From Pleurocapsa sp. PCC 7319 (GTDB lineage: Bacteria > Cyanobacteriota > Cyanobacteriia > Cyanobacteriales > Xenococcaceae): a DNA stretch of 64,000 nucleotides. A model generated the notes under the pieces. That model was not told the DNA's origin. It ran no database searches and saw nothing but the letters and a program-made list of their open reading frames with translations. This document shows, piece after piece, positions 54,816-63,989 of this stretch. How positions within the stretch are numbered: the stretch's first letter is position 1; the number at the start of each line of letters is the position of its first letter. The stretch lies in assembly GCF_000332195.1 (NCBI RefSeq), contig NZ_KB235922.1, positions 4,561,322 to 4,625,321 on the forward strand. Direction: 5' to 3'. Both the position numbers and the translations under genes were made by a program.

Positions 54816-54858
54816 GACGCAGAATTAAAATTAAACTGAACTGCGTCTAATTTTTTGT
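54816..54858 (+). terminator. Rho-independent terminator of mraY
   Basis: GACGCAG (54816-54822) pairs perfectly with CTGCGTC (54841-54847), loop 18 nt, followed by TAATTTTTTG. It reads on the plus strand, 42 bp after the mraY stop. Confidence 0.7.
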
Positions 54859-54953
54859 TTTCCAAATTCTCAAAGTGATTTTCAGAGTTTTACAAGTGCT
54901 ACTTATCCGATCTATTCTAAGTTTGAGCGATTATTCCCTTGAAGGAGAAATGT

Positions 54954-55895
54954 ATGAACGATAGACCTATTATTCTCGGTATAGTTGGTGATAGTGCAGC
55001 AGGTAAAACGACTTTAACCAAGGGAATTGCTCAGGTGTTGGGACCAGAAAATGTCACTGTCATTTGTACAGATGACTACCATCGTTACGATCGAGTTCAA
55101 AGAGCCGAAATCGGAATCTCTGCCCTGCATCCAGACTGTAATTATTTAGATATTATTGAACAGCATTTAGCTTTGTTGCGATCTGGACAAGCCATACTCA
55201 AGCCTATTTATAATCACAGTACAGGTGCTTTTGATCCACCAGAATATATCGAACCCCGTCAATATGTCATTGTCGAAGGTTTATTGGGATACTCAACCCG
55301 CAAAATGCTAGATAGTTACGATGTCAAAACTTATCTAGCTCCGCCAGAACCTTTACGAGCAACTTGGAAAATTAAACGAGACACTCGTAAAAGAGGCTAT
55401 ACCGAAGAACAAGTTTTGGCTCAACTGCGCCAAAGAGAGTCAGATTCAGAGGCTTTTATCCGTCCTCAACGCAAATGGGCAGATCTGATTGTTACCTTTT
55501 ACCCTCCAGATCAGACAGATATCAAAAGCGATAATTTAATGCTTAATGCCAATTTGATTTTACGTCCGACTATTCCACATCCAGAGTTAAGCAAGATCTT
55601 AAACGCTGAAGGTAATCATCTGGGGGGCGCAATCCGTTTGGGTTTGAGTCGCGATATGGGCAAACCTGTCGATATTTTAGAAATAGACGGACACGCGAAT
55701 TTGGATCAAGTTAGAGAGTTGGAGAAAATGATGTGTAGCGAAGTTCCCTATCTAGGTCAATTTTGCAGTCTAGAAGGAAACCAAGAGCTGGGAAAATTAA
55801 CTGGGACTACGGGAGAAACCTTGCAAAGCTACCCCTTAGCTTTAACCCAACTACTCATTACATACCATATGCTCAAAGCCGCACATTTATTATAG
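54954..55895 (+). CDS. Phosphoribulokinase-like enzyme lacking the P-loop regulatory cysteine
   Basis: 313 residues from the ATG at 54954, which has an AAGGAG 9 bp upstream; an earlier TTG frame is rejected. PRK-family features are clear: P-loop GDSAAGKTTLTKG, VICTDDYHRYDR, ALHPDCNYLD, KPIYNHSTGAFDPPEYIEP, IVEGLLGYST and WKIKRDTRKRGYTEEQVLAQ. In Calvin-cycle PRK the P-loop is GDSGCGKST with the thioredoxin-linked Cys; here that position is Ala16, while the second Cys (38) of VICxDDYH is kept. It is therefore a divergent paralogue, probably not under thioredoxin/CP12 control, and its substrate may differ. Confidence 0.82.
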   Translation: MNDRPIILGIVGDSAAGKTTLTKGIAQVLGPENVTVICTDDYHRYDRVQRAEIGISALHPDCNYLDIIEQHLALLRSGQAILKPIYNHSTGAFDPPEYIEPRQYVIVEGLLGYSTRKMLDSYDVKTYLAPPEPLRATWKIKRDTRKRGYTEEQVLAQLRQRESDSEAFIRPQRKWADLIVTFYPPDQTDIKSDNLMLNANLILRPTIPHPELSKILNAEGNHLGGAIRLGLSRDMGKPVDILEIDGHANLDQVRELEKMMCSEVPYLGQFCSLEGNQELGKLTGTTGETLQSYPLALTQLLITYHMLKAAHLL

Positions 55896-55925
55896 ACTAT
55901 TCATTCGCTGACTAATTCTACGTGT

Positions 55926-56264
55926 TTATGACGATTTAATTTTTTTCCAACCGACTATTTTACTGCCGACTCTAAAAATTATGGAGTTGGCTAAACCAAG
56001 CCGGTTGATCGCTTCAGAGAGTAAGCGAATCTGATCTTGGTCGACATTAAACAAATGAGGGCAGTTTTTAAAATCAATACACAAGACGGTGGAGCGTCCC
56101 CAAGGTTCGCGGAAAATTTTGCTATCTTGAGGTAAACAAGCAGCTAGTGAACGAAATTTTGTTAGAGCAACTTGTTCGAAATTGGTACTAGTGTAATTTA
56201 GCGGTGATTCCAAAGTTCCGACTCCTTTGAGCGGCAAATTTGAGCGGCAAAGTAAAACTCCCAA
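55926..56264 (-). CDS. Hypothetical protein, 112 residues
   Basis: I do not recognise it. The protein is alpha/beta-like with TKFRSLAACLPQDSKIFREP and GRSTVLCIDFKNCPHLFNVD and no signal peptide. It is convergent with the phosphoribulokinase-like gene (30 bp between stops) and has a long spacer upstream. The reading frame is plausible, but its start is uncertain; a later Met is not available. Confidence 0.5.
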   Translation of the reverse strand: MGVLLCRSNLPLKGVGTLESPLNYTSTNFEQVALTKFRSLAACLPQDSKIFREPWGRSTVLCIDFKNCPHLFNVDQDQIRLLSEAINRLGLANSIIFRVGSKIVGWKKIKSS

Positions 56265-56692
56265 TGGAGTCTAAATAAGGATAGGAGATGAATTCTAATC
56301 CCAGAAGAAGATTCTCAATCGAAATAAGCTTGCTTTTGAGCGGATTCTTTTCGTTCTTTCGTTAGATTCGGCATCCGACCTGGGCAAAGTACCCTGGGAA
56401 ACGCAAGGAAACTATCTAAAAAACGAGATTGAAGCCCGAAAGTAATGAAGAACCTAGCAAGACCTTCCTCAAAATTTCTAATTCATCATTTACCCTTTAA
56501 AGGCTTTCGCCCTAGTTACCCTAATAGGGTAGCATTTACTATTTTTCAAGTGTTATCTTTGACCTGTTATTTAATAAAAATTTCCAGTTTTTAAGATATT
56601 AGACGCAAAATAATTGTTTTATATATTTTTCTTAGTCAATATTTCCCTAAAATCTTACATTCATTTACTTAAACATAATTTTTTTAACAATC
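56265..56692. other. Spacer before the efflux adaptor with small hairpins
   Basis: 428 bp. TACCC (56517-56521) and GGGTA (56527-56531) form a tight hairpin. A segment near 56375-56410 contains GACCTGGGCAAAGTACCCTGG and downstream GAAACGCAAGG; parts resemble GEMM riboswitch core words but the overall fold does not fit. No confident RNA is called. Confidence 0.3.
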
Positions 56693-58387
56693 GTGAAGCA
56701 TAATTTTAACAGTAATCATAAAGAAGAAATTAGTGTCAGCCAAAATACCCAATTGATAAATGAGTTATTGAGTAATCTCAATAGTTTTGCTGAGGAAAAG
56801 GCTGAGTTTAAAAAAAATTTACCAGAGCTGATTTGTCCTCAGGTCAAATTAAATATTGTTCCTGAAAAAGCATTATATATTACAGAAATTAATGGCAACT
56901 TTTGTCTTCTTGATTATAGATTTGAAGGACAAAAGCCTGAACCAATGTCTTTAGATAGTAACAATCTATCTAAAACTCAACAGTTAGCCGAATCAACGAC
57001 AGAAATATCAGCAAAGTTACTAGCAAATAAGAATATCTCCAGCGATTCGTCTTTTTTGTTAGGTAAAAAAAGTTTGTTATTAGGAATGGGTTTAGGAATT
57101 ATATTGACATTGGGAGCTTTTCGTTTTTTTCTTGCCCCTACTGCTAGTAAAGGGGTGGATTCGGATTTAGCTAATGTCACGGAAACTGTTGCTCCAGCCC
57201 AGGCAGTGACAATTACCAAGATAATCACCACAGATATTGACAGTACGTTAGATGCTTTTGGTACGGTAGCGGCTTATGAAAGAACTCCGGTAATGTCTCA
57301 GGCTAACGGATTACAGATTACGGAAATATTGTCGGAGAGAGGAGATTTTGTCAACCGAGGTCAAGTTTTAGCCAGACTAAATAACAGCGTCTTAGTAGCC
57401 GAAAAAGTAGAGGCGGAGGGGGCAGTTGCTCAAGCTCAAGCTAGGTTAGATGAGTTGCAAGCAGGAAGTCGTGTTGAAGAAATTGCTCAGGCAGAAGCGA
57501 GGGTGGCTAATGCTAAATCAGAAATTGCTCAAACTGAGTCGAATTTGGAATTAGTAAAAAAAAGAGTAGAGCGTAATCGAACTCTACAAGTAGAAGGAGC
57601 AATTACTCGCGATCGCCTAGATGAAGTTCTCAATCAAGAACAGGTAACTCAGTCAGACCTAGCAGGAGCCAAAGCTAGATTAAAGGAAGCACAAGAAGCA
57701 TTGGCTCAGTTAAAAGCTGGTTCTCGCCCCCAAATCATTGCTCAAGCTCAAGCAGAATTAGCTCAAGCAAAGGGAAGGCTTCAACGGATTGAGGCGCAAC
57801 TAGCAGATACTGTTGTTGTTGCCCCTAGCAGTGGCATTATTGCTTCAAGAGATGCACAAGTAGGACAAATTACGTCTTCTTCGGAAATGTTATTCTCTAT
57901 TATCCAAAATGGACGTTTGGAGTTAAGACTGCGAGTACCTGAAACTCTGATTGGCAAAATTATGCCTGGACAGAAAGTACAGATTACTTCTAATGCACTT
58001 CAGAATTTAAATTTAACTGGTAAGGTGAGGGAAATCGATCCTTTAATTGATGATAGTTCTCGTCAAGCATTAGTCAAAGTGGATTTACCAGGCGGGACTA
58101 ATCTTAAACCAGGGATGTTTCTCAAAGCAGCCATCAATACTAATACTAGTCAAGGACAAGCTGTACCGATTGAGGCATTACTGCCCCAATCTGAAAATCA
58201 GGCAATTGCCTTTGTTTTACAAAATGACAATACTGTTAAAGCTCAGACTGTAGAGATGGGAGAAATTCTGGCTGGTCAAAAAGTAGAAATACTTAGTGGC
58301 TTACAACTAGGCGATCTAATTGTGCTTAAAGGAGCGGCATACCTAAAAGACGGCGATCTCGTTACTGTTAGTAATGGCGAGGTTTAA
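56693..58387 (+). CDS. RND/ABC efflux periplasmic adaptor (HlyD/MFP) with long N-terminal cytoplasmic extension
   Basis: 564 residues from a GTG at 56693. Residues 1-115 are hydrophilic and precede a single membrane helix at about 123-143 (SLLLGMGLGIILTLGAFRFF). After it comes the MFP fold: lipoyl half (ANGLQITEILSERGDFVNRGQVLARLN), a long coiled-coil hairpin rich in Ala/Glu/Gln (about 240-370), second lipoyl half (DTVVVAPSSGIIASRDAQVGQI) and a beta-barrel (VPETLIGKIMPGQKVQI). It bridges an inner-membrane pump to an outer-membrane channel. No pump gene is adjacent. The 115-residue cytoplasmic N-terminus is unusual. Confidence 0.82.
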   Translation: MKHNFNSNHKEEISVSQNTQLINELLSNLNSFAEEKAEFKKNLPELICPQVKLNIVPEKALYITEINGNFCLLDYRFEGQKPEPMSLDSNNLSKTQQLAESTTEISAKLLANKNISSDSSFLLGKKSLLLGMGLGIILTLGAFRFFLAPTASKGVDSDLANVTETVAPAQAVTITKIITTDIDSTLDAFGTVAAYERTPVMSQANGLQITEILSERGDFVNRGQVLARLNNSVLVAEKVEAEGAVAQAQARLDELQAGSRVEEIAQAEARVANAKSEIAQTESNLELVKKRVERNRTLQVEGAITRDRLDEVLNQEQVTQSDLAGAKARLKEAQEALAQLKAGSRPQIIAQAQAELAQAKGRLQRIEAQLADTVVVAPSSGIIASRDAQVGQITSSSEMLFSIIQNGRLELRLRVPETLIGKIMPGQKVQITSNALQNLNLTGKVREIDPLIDDSSRQALVKVDLPGGTNLKPGMFLKAAINTNTSQGQAVPIEALLPQSENQAIAFVLQNDNTVKAQTVEMGEILAGQKVEILSGLQLGDLIVLKGAAYLKDGDLVTVSNGEV

Positions 58388-58403
58388 TTATTCCTCACCC
58401 TTC

Positions 58404-60419
58404 TTAACTCGGTGTTGCTTGAATTTCTGCTTCTGTAACTTCTTTTAAGCGTACTTCATCTCGTTGAGGATCGGCGCGTGTTACCTGCATATCTAAACGC
58501 TCTCCCAGGGTAACAGGACGATCAAAGCGATGGGGCAATTCCATACCCAAGTCTTCAATCAAAATTAGACCTAAATTCTCATCTTCTCTTAGCCATCGTA
58601 AAACTAAGACCCCCCAAACACATTCAGCATTGCGCCTAAGATATTCTAGTCCCCAGTAGCGGTTGGTTTGACGCTCTACTAGAGTTGCCTCATAGGAAGA
58701 ACTACCAACGCTGTAGACAATTTCTTGTAGCTCTTCACGAGAGAAAGGTAATTCTTCCTCCTTCAAGTGGGCTTTAATTTGAAAATGAGCAAGTAGATCG
58801 GTATAGCGACGGATAGGAGATGTTACCTGAACATAACTTTCTAGACCCAAGCTAGCATGACGGATAGGAGACATACTAGTCTCGCTGCGAGGCATACAAC
58901 TACGCAAAGCACAAAAACGAGTAGGACCCGCAGGTAGTTGCAGCAATTCTTCTTCAGATGGTAACTCTGGTTGAGGCTGACCTCTAAAGGGCAAAGGTAG
59001 ATTGTGCTCCGCACCATATTTACCGCCAATTTGACCCGCTAGAATCATCATTTCTGCTACTAACTGACGGGAAGGAGAGCTGTCGATTAATTCAATGGTG
59101 ACTTCCTCATTATTTTTAACCTTAATAATTGACTCAGGCATTTTAATCTGAATCGAGCCTTGTGCTTTGCGCCAATGTCTTCGTAACTGTGCCTGTTGAG
59201 CTAAATCAGCAATTTCGGGTTCATTTTGCACCCCTAACTGCAACATCTCATCCACATCATCATAAGTTAGACGATAGGTAGGCTTAATCAGAGTGGCATG
59301 AATTTCATACTCTTGAATTCCACCAGTTTCATCCAGAACTACCCCAAAACTGAGAGCGGGGCAAACTTGACCCTGTACTAAACTCATCGGACCAGTTGCC
59401 AATTCGGGGGGGAACATGGAAACCATTCCCGTAGGCAAGTAGAGGCTCGTACTGCGGCGACGAGCTTCTAGATCTAGTTCATCTCCCGGAGCAACTAACC
59501 GGGTCGGATCGGCAATGTGAATCCAAATTTTAGCAATACCATTATCTAAATATTCAATACTTAAACCATCATCAATTTCAGTGGTACTTTCATCATCAAT
59601 TGTACAAACTTTGAGATGAGTTAAATTCAAACGGTTGTCGTCGGCTTCGGCAGGATTTGATTGAAGACGAGGTTGCACCACATCAAGCACCTTTTTCGAG
59701 AAGTTTACAGGATAGGAACTGCGGCGTAAAAACAAATTTTCGTGTTTACTCCACCATCCTATATCCACCAGCAGTTGAAATGCTCCCTGGGAATCAAAGT
59801 TTTTTCCTGCCTCTTTAAGAATTTCTTGAGCTACCTTAGATGAGGTATCAGTTTGAAGTGCTATTTTTTCAATGGATTCTAAGCGGATGCGATCGCTATC
59901 GCTCCATTCTATTTTTTCCCCTGCTAGGGCTTGCTTAAGGTGAGAGATAAATTCTAATTTTTCGCGATTTTTTTGCTCTTGAACTTCTAACTGATGCTTA
60001 ATCTCCGCCACCTGTCCCTCTGGACGGGGCTCGTAGTAATTAGCTTTTTTCTTAAAATAGATTTTGTCTTGGCTGAGTAAACGATGGGCAGCATAACAGG
60101 GTGCCGGACTTTGATCTGAAAATAACAGTTCCGCCATCTGTTGTGGAGTTACTGTACTACCGTCTTCAATTAATATTTCCCAAGCCACTTCTAAGCTGCT
60201 AGGGTCAAGATATGCTTCTACTTCTTCTAAAAAGCTGGCGATCTCCGAAGGCTCATAGAGAACACCGTCGACCATATAATCGACTCGTTGAGGACGTATT
60301 TTATGTGATTGTCCTCCAGCATCAATTACGAGCCAATCTTTTTTTCCTTCTGGTCGTTCGGCAACTGCAAGACGACGTTCTCCTTGCACCCTGAATTCAA
60401 TCAGCTTTCCTTGTTCCAC
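58404..60419 (-). CDS. RNase II/R-family exoribonuclease
   Basis: A 671-residue RNB-domain enzyme. The catalytic Asp cluster is present in CTIDDESTTEIDDGLSIEYL, followed by IWIHIADPTRLV, STSLYLPTGMVSMFP and the RNB end (CMPRSETSMSPIRHASLGL, YVQVTSPIRRYTDLLAHFQ). It degrades RNA 3' to 5'. It is shorter than E. coli RNase R (813 residues) and closer to the plant chloroplast RNR1/cyanobacterial form. It follows rpsR on the same strand with a 90-bp gap. Confidence 0.92.
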   Translation of the reverse strand: MEQGKLIEFRVQGERRLAVAERPEGKKDWLVIDAGGQSHKIRPQRVDYMVDGVLYEPSEIASFLEEVEAYLDPSSLEVAWEILIEDGSTVTPQQMAELLFSDQSPAPCYAAHRLLSQDKIYFKKKANYYEPRPEGQVAEIKHQLEVQEQKNREKLEFISHLKQALAGEKIEWSDSDRIRLESIEKIALQTDTSSKVAQEILKEAGKNFDSQGAFQLLVDIGWWSKHENLFLRRSSYPVNFSKKVLDVVQPRLQSNPAEADDNRLNLTHLKVCTIDDESTTEIDDGLSIEYLDNGIAKIWIHIADPTRLVAPGDELDLEARRRSTSLYLPTGMVSMFPPELATGPMSLVQGQVCPALSFGVVLDETGGIQEYEIHATLIKPTYRLTYDDVDEMLQLGVQNEPEIADLAQQAQLRRHWRKAQGSIQIKMPESIIKVKNNEEVTIELIDSSPSRQLVAEMMILAGQIGGKYGAEHNLPLPFRGQPQPELPSEEELLQLPAGPTRFCALRSCMPRSETSMSPIRHASLGLESYVQVTSPIRRYTDLLAHFQIKAHLKEEELPFSREELQEIVYSVGSSSYEATLVERQTNRYWGLEYLRRNAECVWGVLVLRWLREDENLGLILIEDLGMELPHRFDRPVTLGERLDMQVTRADPQRDEVRLKEVTEAEIQATPS

Positions 60420-60509
60420 CAGCTTTGTATTTGAGATTTCCTGACAACACTATGCTTTTAGTTTACTTTTCGCTGGTTGTTTCCATCGAACCGTAAACAT
60501 AATTTTGCT

Positions 60510-60725
60510 CTAGCCTTCTTTATTCACAAAAGGTAGTAAAGCGATCGCTCTTGCTCTTTTGACTGCTACTGTTAAATCTCTCTGCTGTTGAGCAGTTAGA
60601 CCTGTGATCCGACGGGGCAAAATCTTGCCTCTTTCGGTAATAAATTTACGGAGCAATTCTACATCTTTGTAGTCGATAGGATCGCTGGGTTTAATGGGGG
60701 AAAGACGTTTACGATAATATGCCAT
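60510..60725 (-). CDS. rpsR: 30S ribosomal protein S18
   Basis: A 71-residue basic protein with [27 protein letters not shown] and [22 protein letters not shown], the S18 pattern. It binds 16S rRNA on the platform with S6. It is 40 bp downstream of rpmG and upstream of the RNase R-like gene; this rpmG-rpsR-rnr order is common in cyanobacteria. Confidence 0.96.
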   Translation of the reverse strand: MAYYRKRLSPIKPSDPIDYKDVELLRKFITERGKILPRRITGLTAQQQRDLTVAVKRARAIALLPFVNKEG

Positions 60726-60765
60726 GATAATTCGGTAAATTGTTCAGTTAATCTAAATTCAGAAA

Positions 60766-60960
60766 CTACTTGATTTCTTTGTGAACAGTGTGGGTGTTGC
60801 AATGAGTACAGAATTTTTTCAATTCCATTCTGCCTGTAGTATTGCGACGATTTTTAGTAGTAGTGTATCGAGATACACCAGGAGAACGCTTATTAGTGTT
60901 GCTGCGACACTCAGTGCATTCTAAAGTAATAATGATGCGTACGCCTTTCTTGCTTGCCAT
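60766..60960 (-). CDS. rpmG: 50S ribosomal protein L33
   Basis: A 64-residue protein: [41 protein letters not shown], with two CxxC knuckles (CTEC, CTHC), so this is the zinc-binding form of L33. It leads the rpmG-rpsR operon. Confidence 0.96.
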   Translation of the reverse strand: MASKKGVRIIITLECTECRSNTNKRSPGVSRYTTTKNRRNTTGRMELKKFCTHCNTHTVHKEIK

Positions 60961-61021
60961 GATATTTTGCTTGACTGCCTAGGAATTATTTATACGTTTA
61001 CTTATATTGACACGCAGCTTA

Positions 61022-61567
61022 CTATTTTCGCATATTACGTTGGATTTGACCAAATATTTTTTTAAGTCTTAAGTCTAGGGAAAAGCCCCTTTCAGTTTGT
61101 ACCATAAAAGTCTGAGCTATACGGTCATGACCAGCTAAGTTTGTTTCTTCATCTAATAATGCCAGAGAACAATCGATCGCTAAAGGGCTGAGTAAGAATA
61201 ACATCGCCAAACCATTACTAAAATTTTGTAATCCGATGATTGCTAAGGCAGCTCCTCCCCCAGCTATTAATTCTCTTTTGCATAAGCTCAACAAGTCAGG
61301 AATACGGTTAAAACGAGGATCGATTACTTTGATATCAAACAACCAAGTTCCAAGACTTTGACCTCGATTTTTTTCCACAATCAATATCCGCAGAATTAAC
61401 CAAGCGGGAATAAAGACTAACAACTGAATAAACAGGTTAGAAGCAAAAAAAGCACTAATAAACCAGACACTTAAAAAGTCGATCACAAACGCTCCTGCTC
61501 TCCTCTCTATCGGGACTTTAGGATATCTTCTATAATCGGGCTTATAGGGTCTATAGTCGTCGTACAT
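61022..61567 (-). CDS. RDD-family membrane protein
   Basis: A 181-residue protein with four hydrophobic segments. RRAGAFVIDFLSVWFIS carries the Arg and the Asp that name the RDD family; the second Asp is in SLGTWLFDIKVIDPRF. Function unknown; some RDD proteins act in Na+(K+)/H+ exchange. It is divergent from moeA, with 66 bp between starts. Confidence 0.82.
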   Translation of the reverse strand: MYDDYRPYKPDYRRYPKVPIERRAGAFVIDFLSVWFISAFFASNLFIQLLVFIPAWLILRILIVEKNRGQSLGTWLFDIKVIDPRFNRIPDLLSLCKRELIAGGGAALAIIGLQNFSNGLAMLFLLSPLAIDCSLALLDEETNLAGHDRIAQTFMVQTERGFSLDLRLKKIFGQIQRNMRK

Positions 61568-61633
61568 GATTCAATTTCTTTCATTGATCGTTCATTCTTA
61601 ATTATCAATTATTAATTATTAATTTGTTTACCC

Positions 61634-62863
61634 ATGTTGCCTGTTAACGAAGCGGAAAGAATTATTCTTGATTTAGTTCAAGTTTTAGATGCTGAAAAAA
61701 ATAGTGAAATAGTAAATTTAGAGAATGCACAGGGAAGAATACTGGCCAAAACCGTTAAGGGTAAATTAGATTTTCCCCATTGGGATAATTCGGCGATGGA
61801 TGGTTATGCAGTGAGTTATGCAGATGTCAAAGACTGTAGTGAAGCTAGTCCTATTACACTAAAAGTTGTCACAGAAATTGCAGCAGGCGATCGCCCTAAG
61901 ACAAAAATCAAACCAGGACAAGCTGCCCGTATCTTTACCGGAGCTATGCTACCTGAAGGTGCTGATGCGATCGTGATTCAGGAAAATACTATACGAGAAG
62001 GCGATCAAGTTACTATTCTTGCCGCTCCCCATCCACAAGAATTTGTACGACACCAGGGAGCTTTTTATCAGGCGGGAACACCATTACTAGAAGCGGGGGT
62101 CAATCTGGTTGCACCAGAAATTGCCGTCTTAGCCACCGCTCAATGTACCCAGCTATCGGTTTATCGTCGTCCACGGGTGGCAATTTTATCTACTGGAGAT
62201 GAACTAGTTACCCCTGAACAAACTCTCCTACCAGGACAAATTGTCGATTCTAATCAGTATGCCTTGGCGAGCTTTGTTGCCAATAACGGTGGCATTCCCG
62301 TTAAGTTGGGTATCGTGCCCGATCAACCAGAAATACTCAAAAATGCGATCGCTGAGGCGATTGAGTCAGTAGATGTTGTTTTATCCACCGGGGGGGTATC
62401 CGTGGGCGACTATGATTATGTCGATCGCATTTTGGCAGAATTAGGCGGGACATTACATATTCGTAGTGTAGCAGTCAAACCTGGTAAACCCCTCACCGTA
62501 GCTACTTTTGCCAACCATAATTGTTTATACTTTGGTATTCCCGGAAATCCCGTATCTGCTTTAGTTAGCTGCTGGCGTTTTGTTCAACCTGCCTTGAAAA
62601 AACTATCAGGAAACAACAACTATCAACCACACTTTGTGAAAGCTATTACTCGTCATGATTTGAAAGCTGGAGGTAAAAGAGAAACCTACCTCTGGGGACA
62701 ATTACATTTAGTTGACGGTGAATACGAATTTACTCTTGCTGGTGGTAGTCATAGTTCGGGTAATTTAATTAATTTGGCACAAACTAACGGTCTAGCGATC
62801 ATACCTGTTGGGCAGAAATTAATTGCTGAAGGGGAAGAAGCCAGAGTTATGTTAATTGATTAG
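61634..62863 (+). CDS. moeA: Molybdopterin molybdotransferase
   Basis: A 409-residue enzyme. FPHWDNSAMDGYAV, GQAARIFTGAMLPEGADAIV, RVAILSTGDELV, VLSTGGVSVGDYDYV, VKPGKPL and FGIPGNPVSALV are the MoeA/gephyrin-E motifs. It inserts molybdate into adenylylated molybdopterin to make Mo-cofactor for enzymes such as nitrate reductase. Length and motifs are normal; the ATG at 61634 is well placed. No other moa/moe gene is in the window. Confidence 0.94.
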   Translation: MLPVNEAERIILDLVQVLDAEKNSEIVNLENAQGRILAKTVKGKLDFPHWDNSAMDGYAVSYADVKDCSEASPITLKVVTEIAAGDRPKTKIKPGQAARIFTGAMLPEGADAIVIQENTIREGDQVTILAAPHPQEFVRHQGAFYQAGTPLLEAGVNLVAPEIAVLATAQCTQLSVYRRPRVAILSTGDELVTPEQTLLPGQIVDSNQYALASFVANNGGIPVKLGIVPDQPEILKNAIAEAIESVDVVLSTGGVSVGDYDYVDRILAELGGTLHIRSVAVKPGKPLTVATFANHNCLYFGIPGNPVSALVSCWRFVQPALKKLSGNNNYQPHFVKAITRHDLKAGGKRETYLWGQLHLVDGEYEFTLAGGSHSSGNLINLAQTNGLAIIPVGQKLIAEGEEARVMLID

Positions 62864-62866
62864 TCA

Positions 62867-63020
62867 CAGATTACTCCGCCGTCCCCATTCGAGGATAAAT
62901 AAAACGACGGAGCCTTCTTACAAAAGTTGCTCATGGTGAGACAGTTTGCTTATGCCGGGGAACCCCGCCAACGGACTGTCTCGCAAGACCGCACTTTTGC
63001 GCTGCTGTGACCGTTGGTCA
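62867..63020. repeat. Dispersed repeat relic, copy 2, with palindromes
   Basis: Starts just after the moeA stop. It shares AGATTACTCCGCC, GGAGCCT and TGACCGTTG-TCAA with the shorter copy at 43379-43432. Its middle carries GAGACAGT (62938-62945) pairing with ACTGTCTC (62975-62982) and an inner CGGGG-AA-CCCCG hairpin. It appears to be a non-coding repeat. Confidence 0.5.
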
Positions 63021-63044
63021 AAACAAATTATTTCAATTTGATTA

Positions 63045-63419
63045 TTACTTCTCTATTCTCAAGGGTGTACCTTGATGAAATCTCAGTTGCCATCCATCAT
63101 CCGAGCGCGACCAAATGGAACTTCTTAAACTCCTTTCTTCACCTTCTGGATAATTAACAATACTTATGTAAGTGATTTGGGCTATATTTTCATTTATGAG
63201 ACGAATTTTAAGGTCAATGAGAGGAAATACGCAGGGAATTTCTTGGCTAGTTACATTTAAAGTATCTGCTCTTAGATAAACTTTTCCAGAACGTCCAAAC
63301 TCAAAAAAATCTGGAGCAAGAACTTGTTCCATTTTAGGTATATCAAAACGAAAATTTGATTGCCACAATCCTTCTTCTAGTAGTTTCAGTACTTTGTAAT
63401 CTTCGTGACTAATTTTCAT
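63045..63419 (-). CDS. DUF4440/NTF2-like protein
   Basis: 124 residues from the ATG at 63419; an ATG 13 codons upstream is possible but gives non-conserved residues. The DUF4440 pattern is visible: VLKLLEEGLWQSNFRFDIPKMEQVLAPDFFEFGRSGK, then the strand pair INENIAQITYISIV and SIWSRSDDGWQLRFHQGTPL. The fold is an NTF2-like cone. Function unknown. Confidence 0.78.
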   Translation of the reverse strand: MKISHEDYKVLKLLEEGLWQSNFRFDIPKMEQVLAPDFFEFGRSGKVYLRADTLNVTSQEIPCVFPLIDLKIRLINENIAQITYISIVNYPEGEERSLRSSIWSRSDDGWQLRFHQGTPLRIEK

Positions 63420-63515
63420 GAATGATGAATATGCAGAATACTTTTTAAAATCTGTCAACTAACCACTAGCCACGAACAACTAACATTTCCCATTATTCGC
63501 ATTTTTAATAGTAAT

Positions 63516-63989
63516 TCACTTATTCAAACAATAAGTATTAATTTCTTTAATTAAACTCTGCTGCATTTCTCCAGCCTTATTAGCATCTATTCGCGCTGCT
63601 TCGAGAGCATCGAAATTTTTGCTTTCTCTGGCATTTACGGCATCATAAGTAGCTTGAGAGTAAATACGATAAATACGAACTAATCTATTTTGATATCTAA
63701 TTAATTCGCTGTCATTTATATGCAAAGCTCTAATTTTGTTGGCAGCTTTATTCATCATCTCAGCCGCCTTTAACCAACTTCTCATTTCTGTTGGTTGTTC
63801 GTCATTGGTATAACTGACATTTTTGCTATTCTCAGTAACATTGTGGGCAATCTGAAAAATTTGTTCACACTGAGTAAATTGATTTTCTCCACAGCCAGCG
63901 ACCAATAAACTCAATAGGATACCAAGAAAAGTTAATTTGCCATTAACCCTCAGGTACACAGTGCGATCGCTTTGTCTCCCAACGAACAT
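63516..63989 (-). CDS. Putative lipoprotein, hypothetical
   Basis: A 157-residue protein. A basic N-terminus and a hydrophobic segment (about 18-32) end at the lipobox LVAGC, so Cys33 would be lipidated. The mature part is helical (SWLKAAEMMNKAANKIRAL, RLVRIYRIYSQATYDAVNAR) with a final Cys. I do not know a function. It is the last gene in the window; the start at 63989 is complete. Confidence 0.7.
   Translation of the reverse strand: MFVGRQSDRTVYLRVNGKLTFLGILLSLLVAGCGENQFTQCEQIFQIAHNVTENSKNVSYTNDEQPTEMRSWLKAAEMMNKAANKIRALHINDSELIRYQNRLVRIYRIYSQATYDAVNARESKNFDALEAARIDANKAGEMQQSLIKEINTYCLNK

Noticed and set aside
56370-56420. Possible GEMM (c-di-GMP-I) riboswitch before the efflux adaptor, because GGGCAAA and ACGCAA words occur close together.
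   Set aside because: The P1b stem and the second half of the consensus (CGGCCTAAACC and the tetraloop receptor) are not found, so the words alone are not convincing.
58841-59029. A short Cys/Val-rich minus-strand frame inside the RNase R-like gene.
   Set aside because: It overlaps the RNB catalytic region in another frame and has no support.
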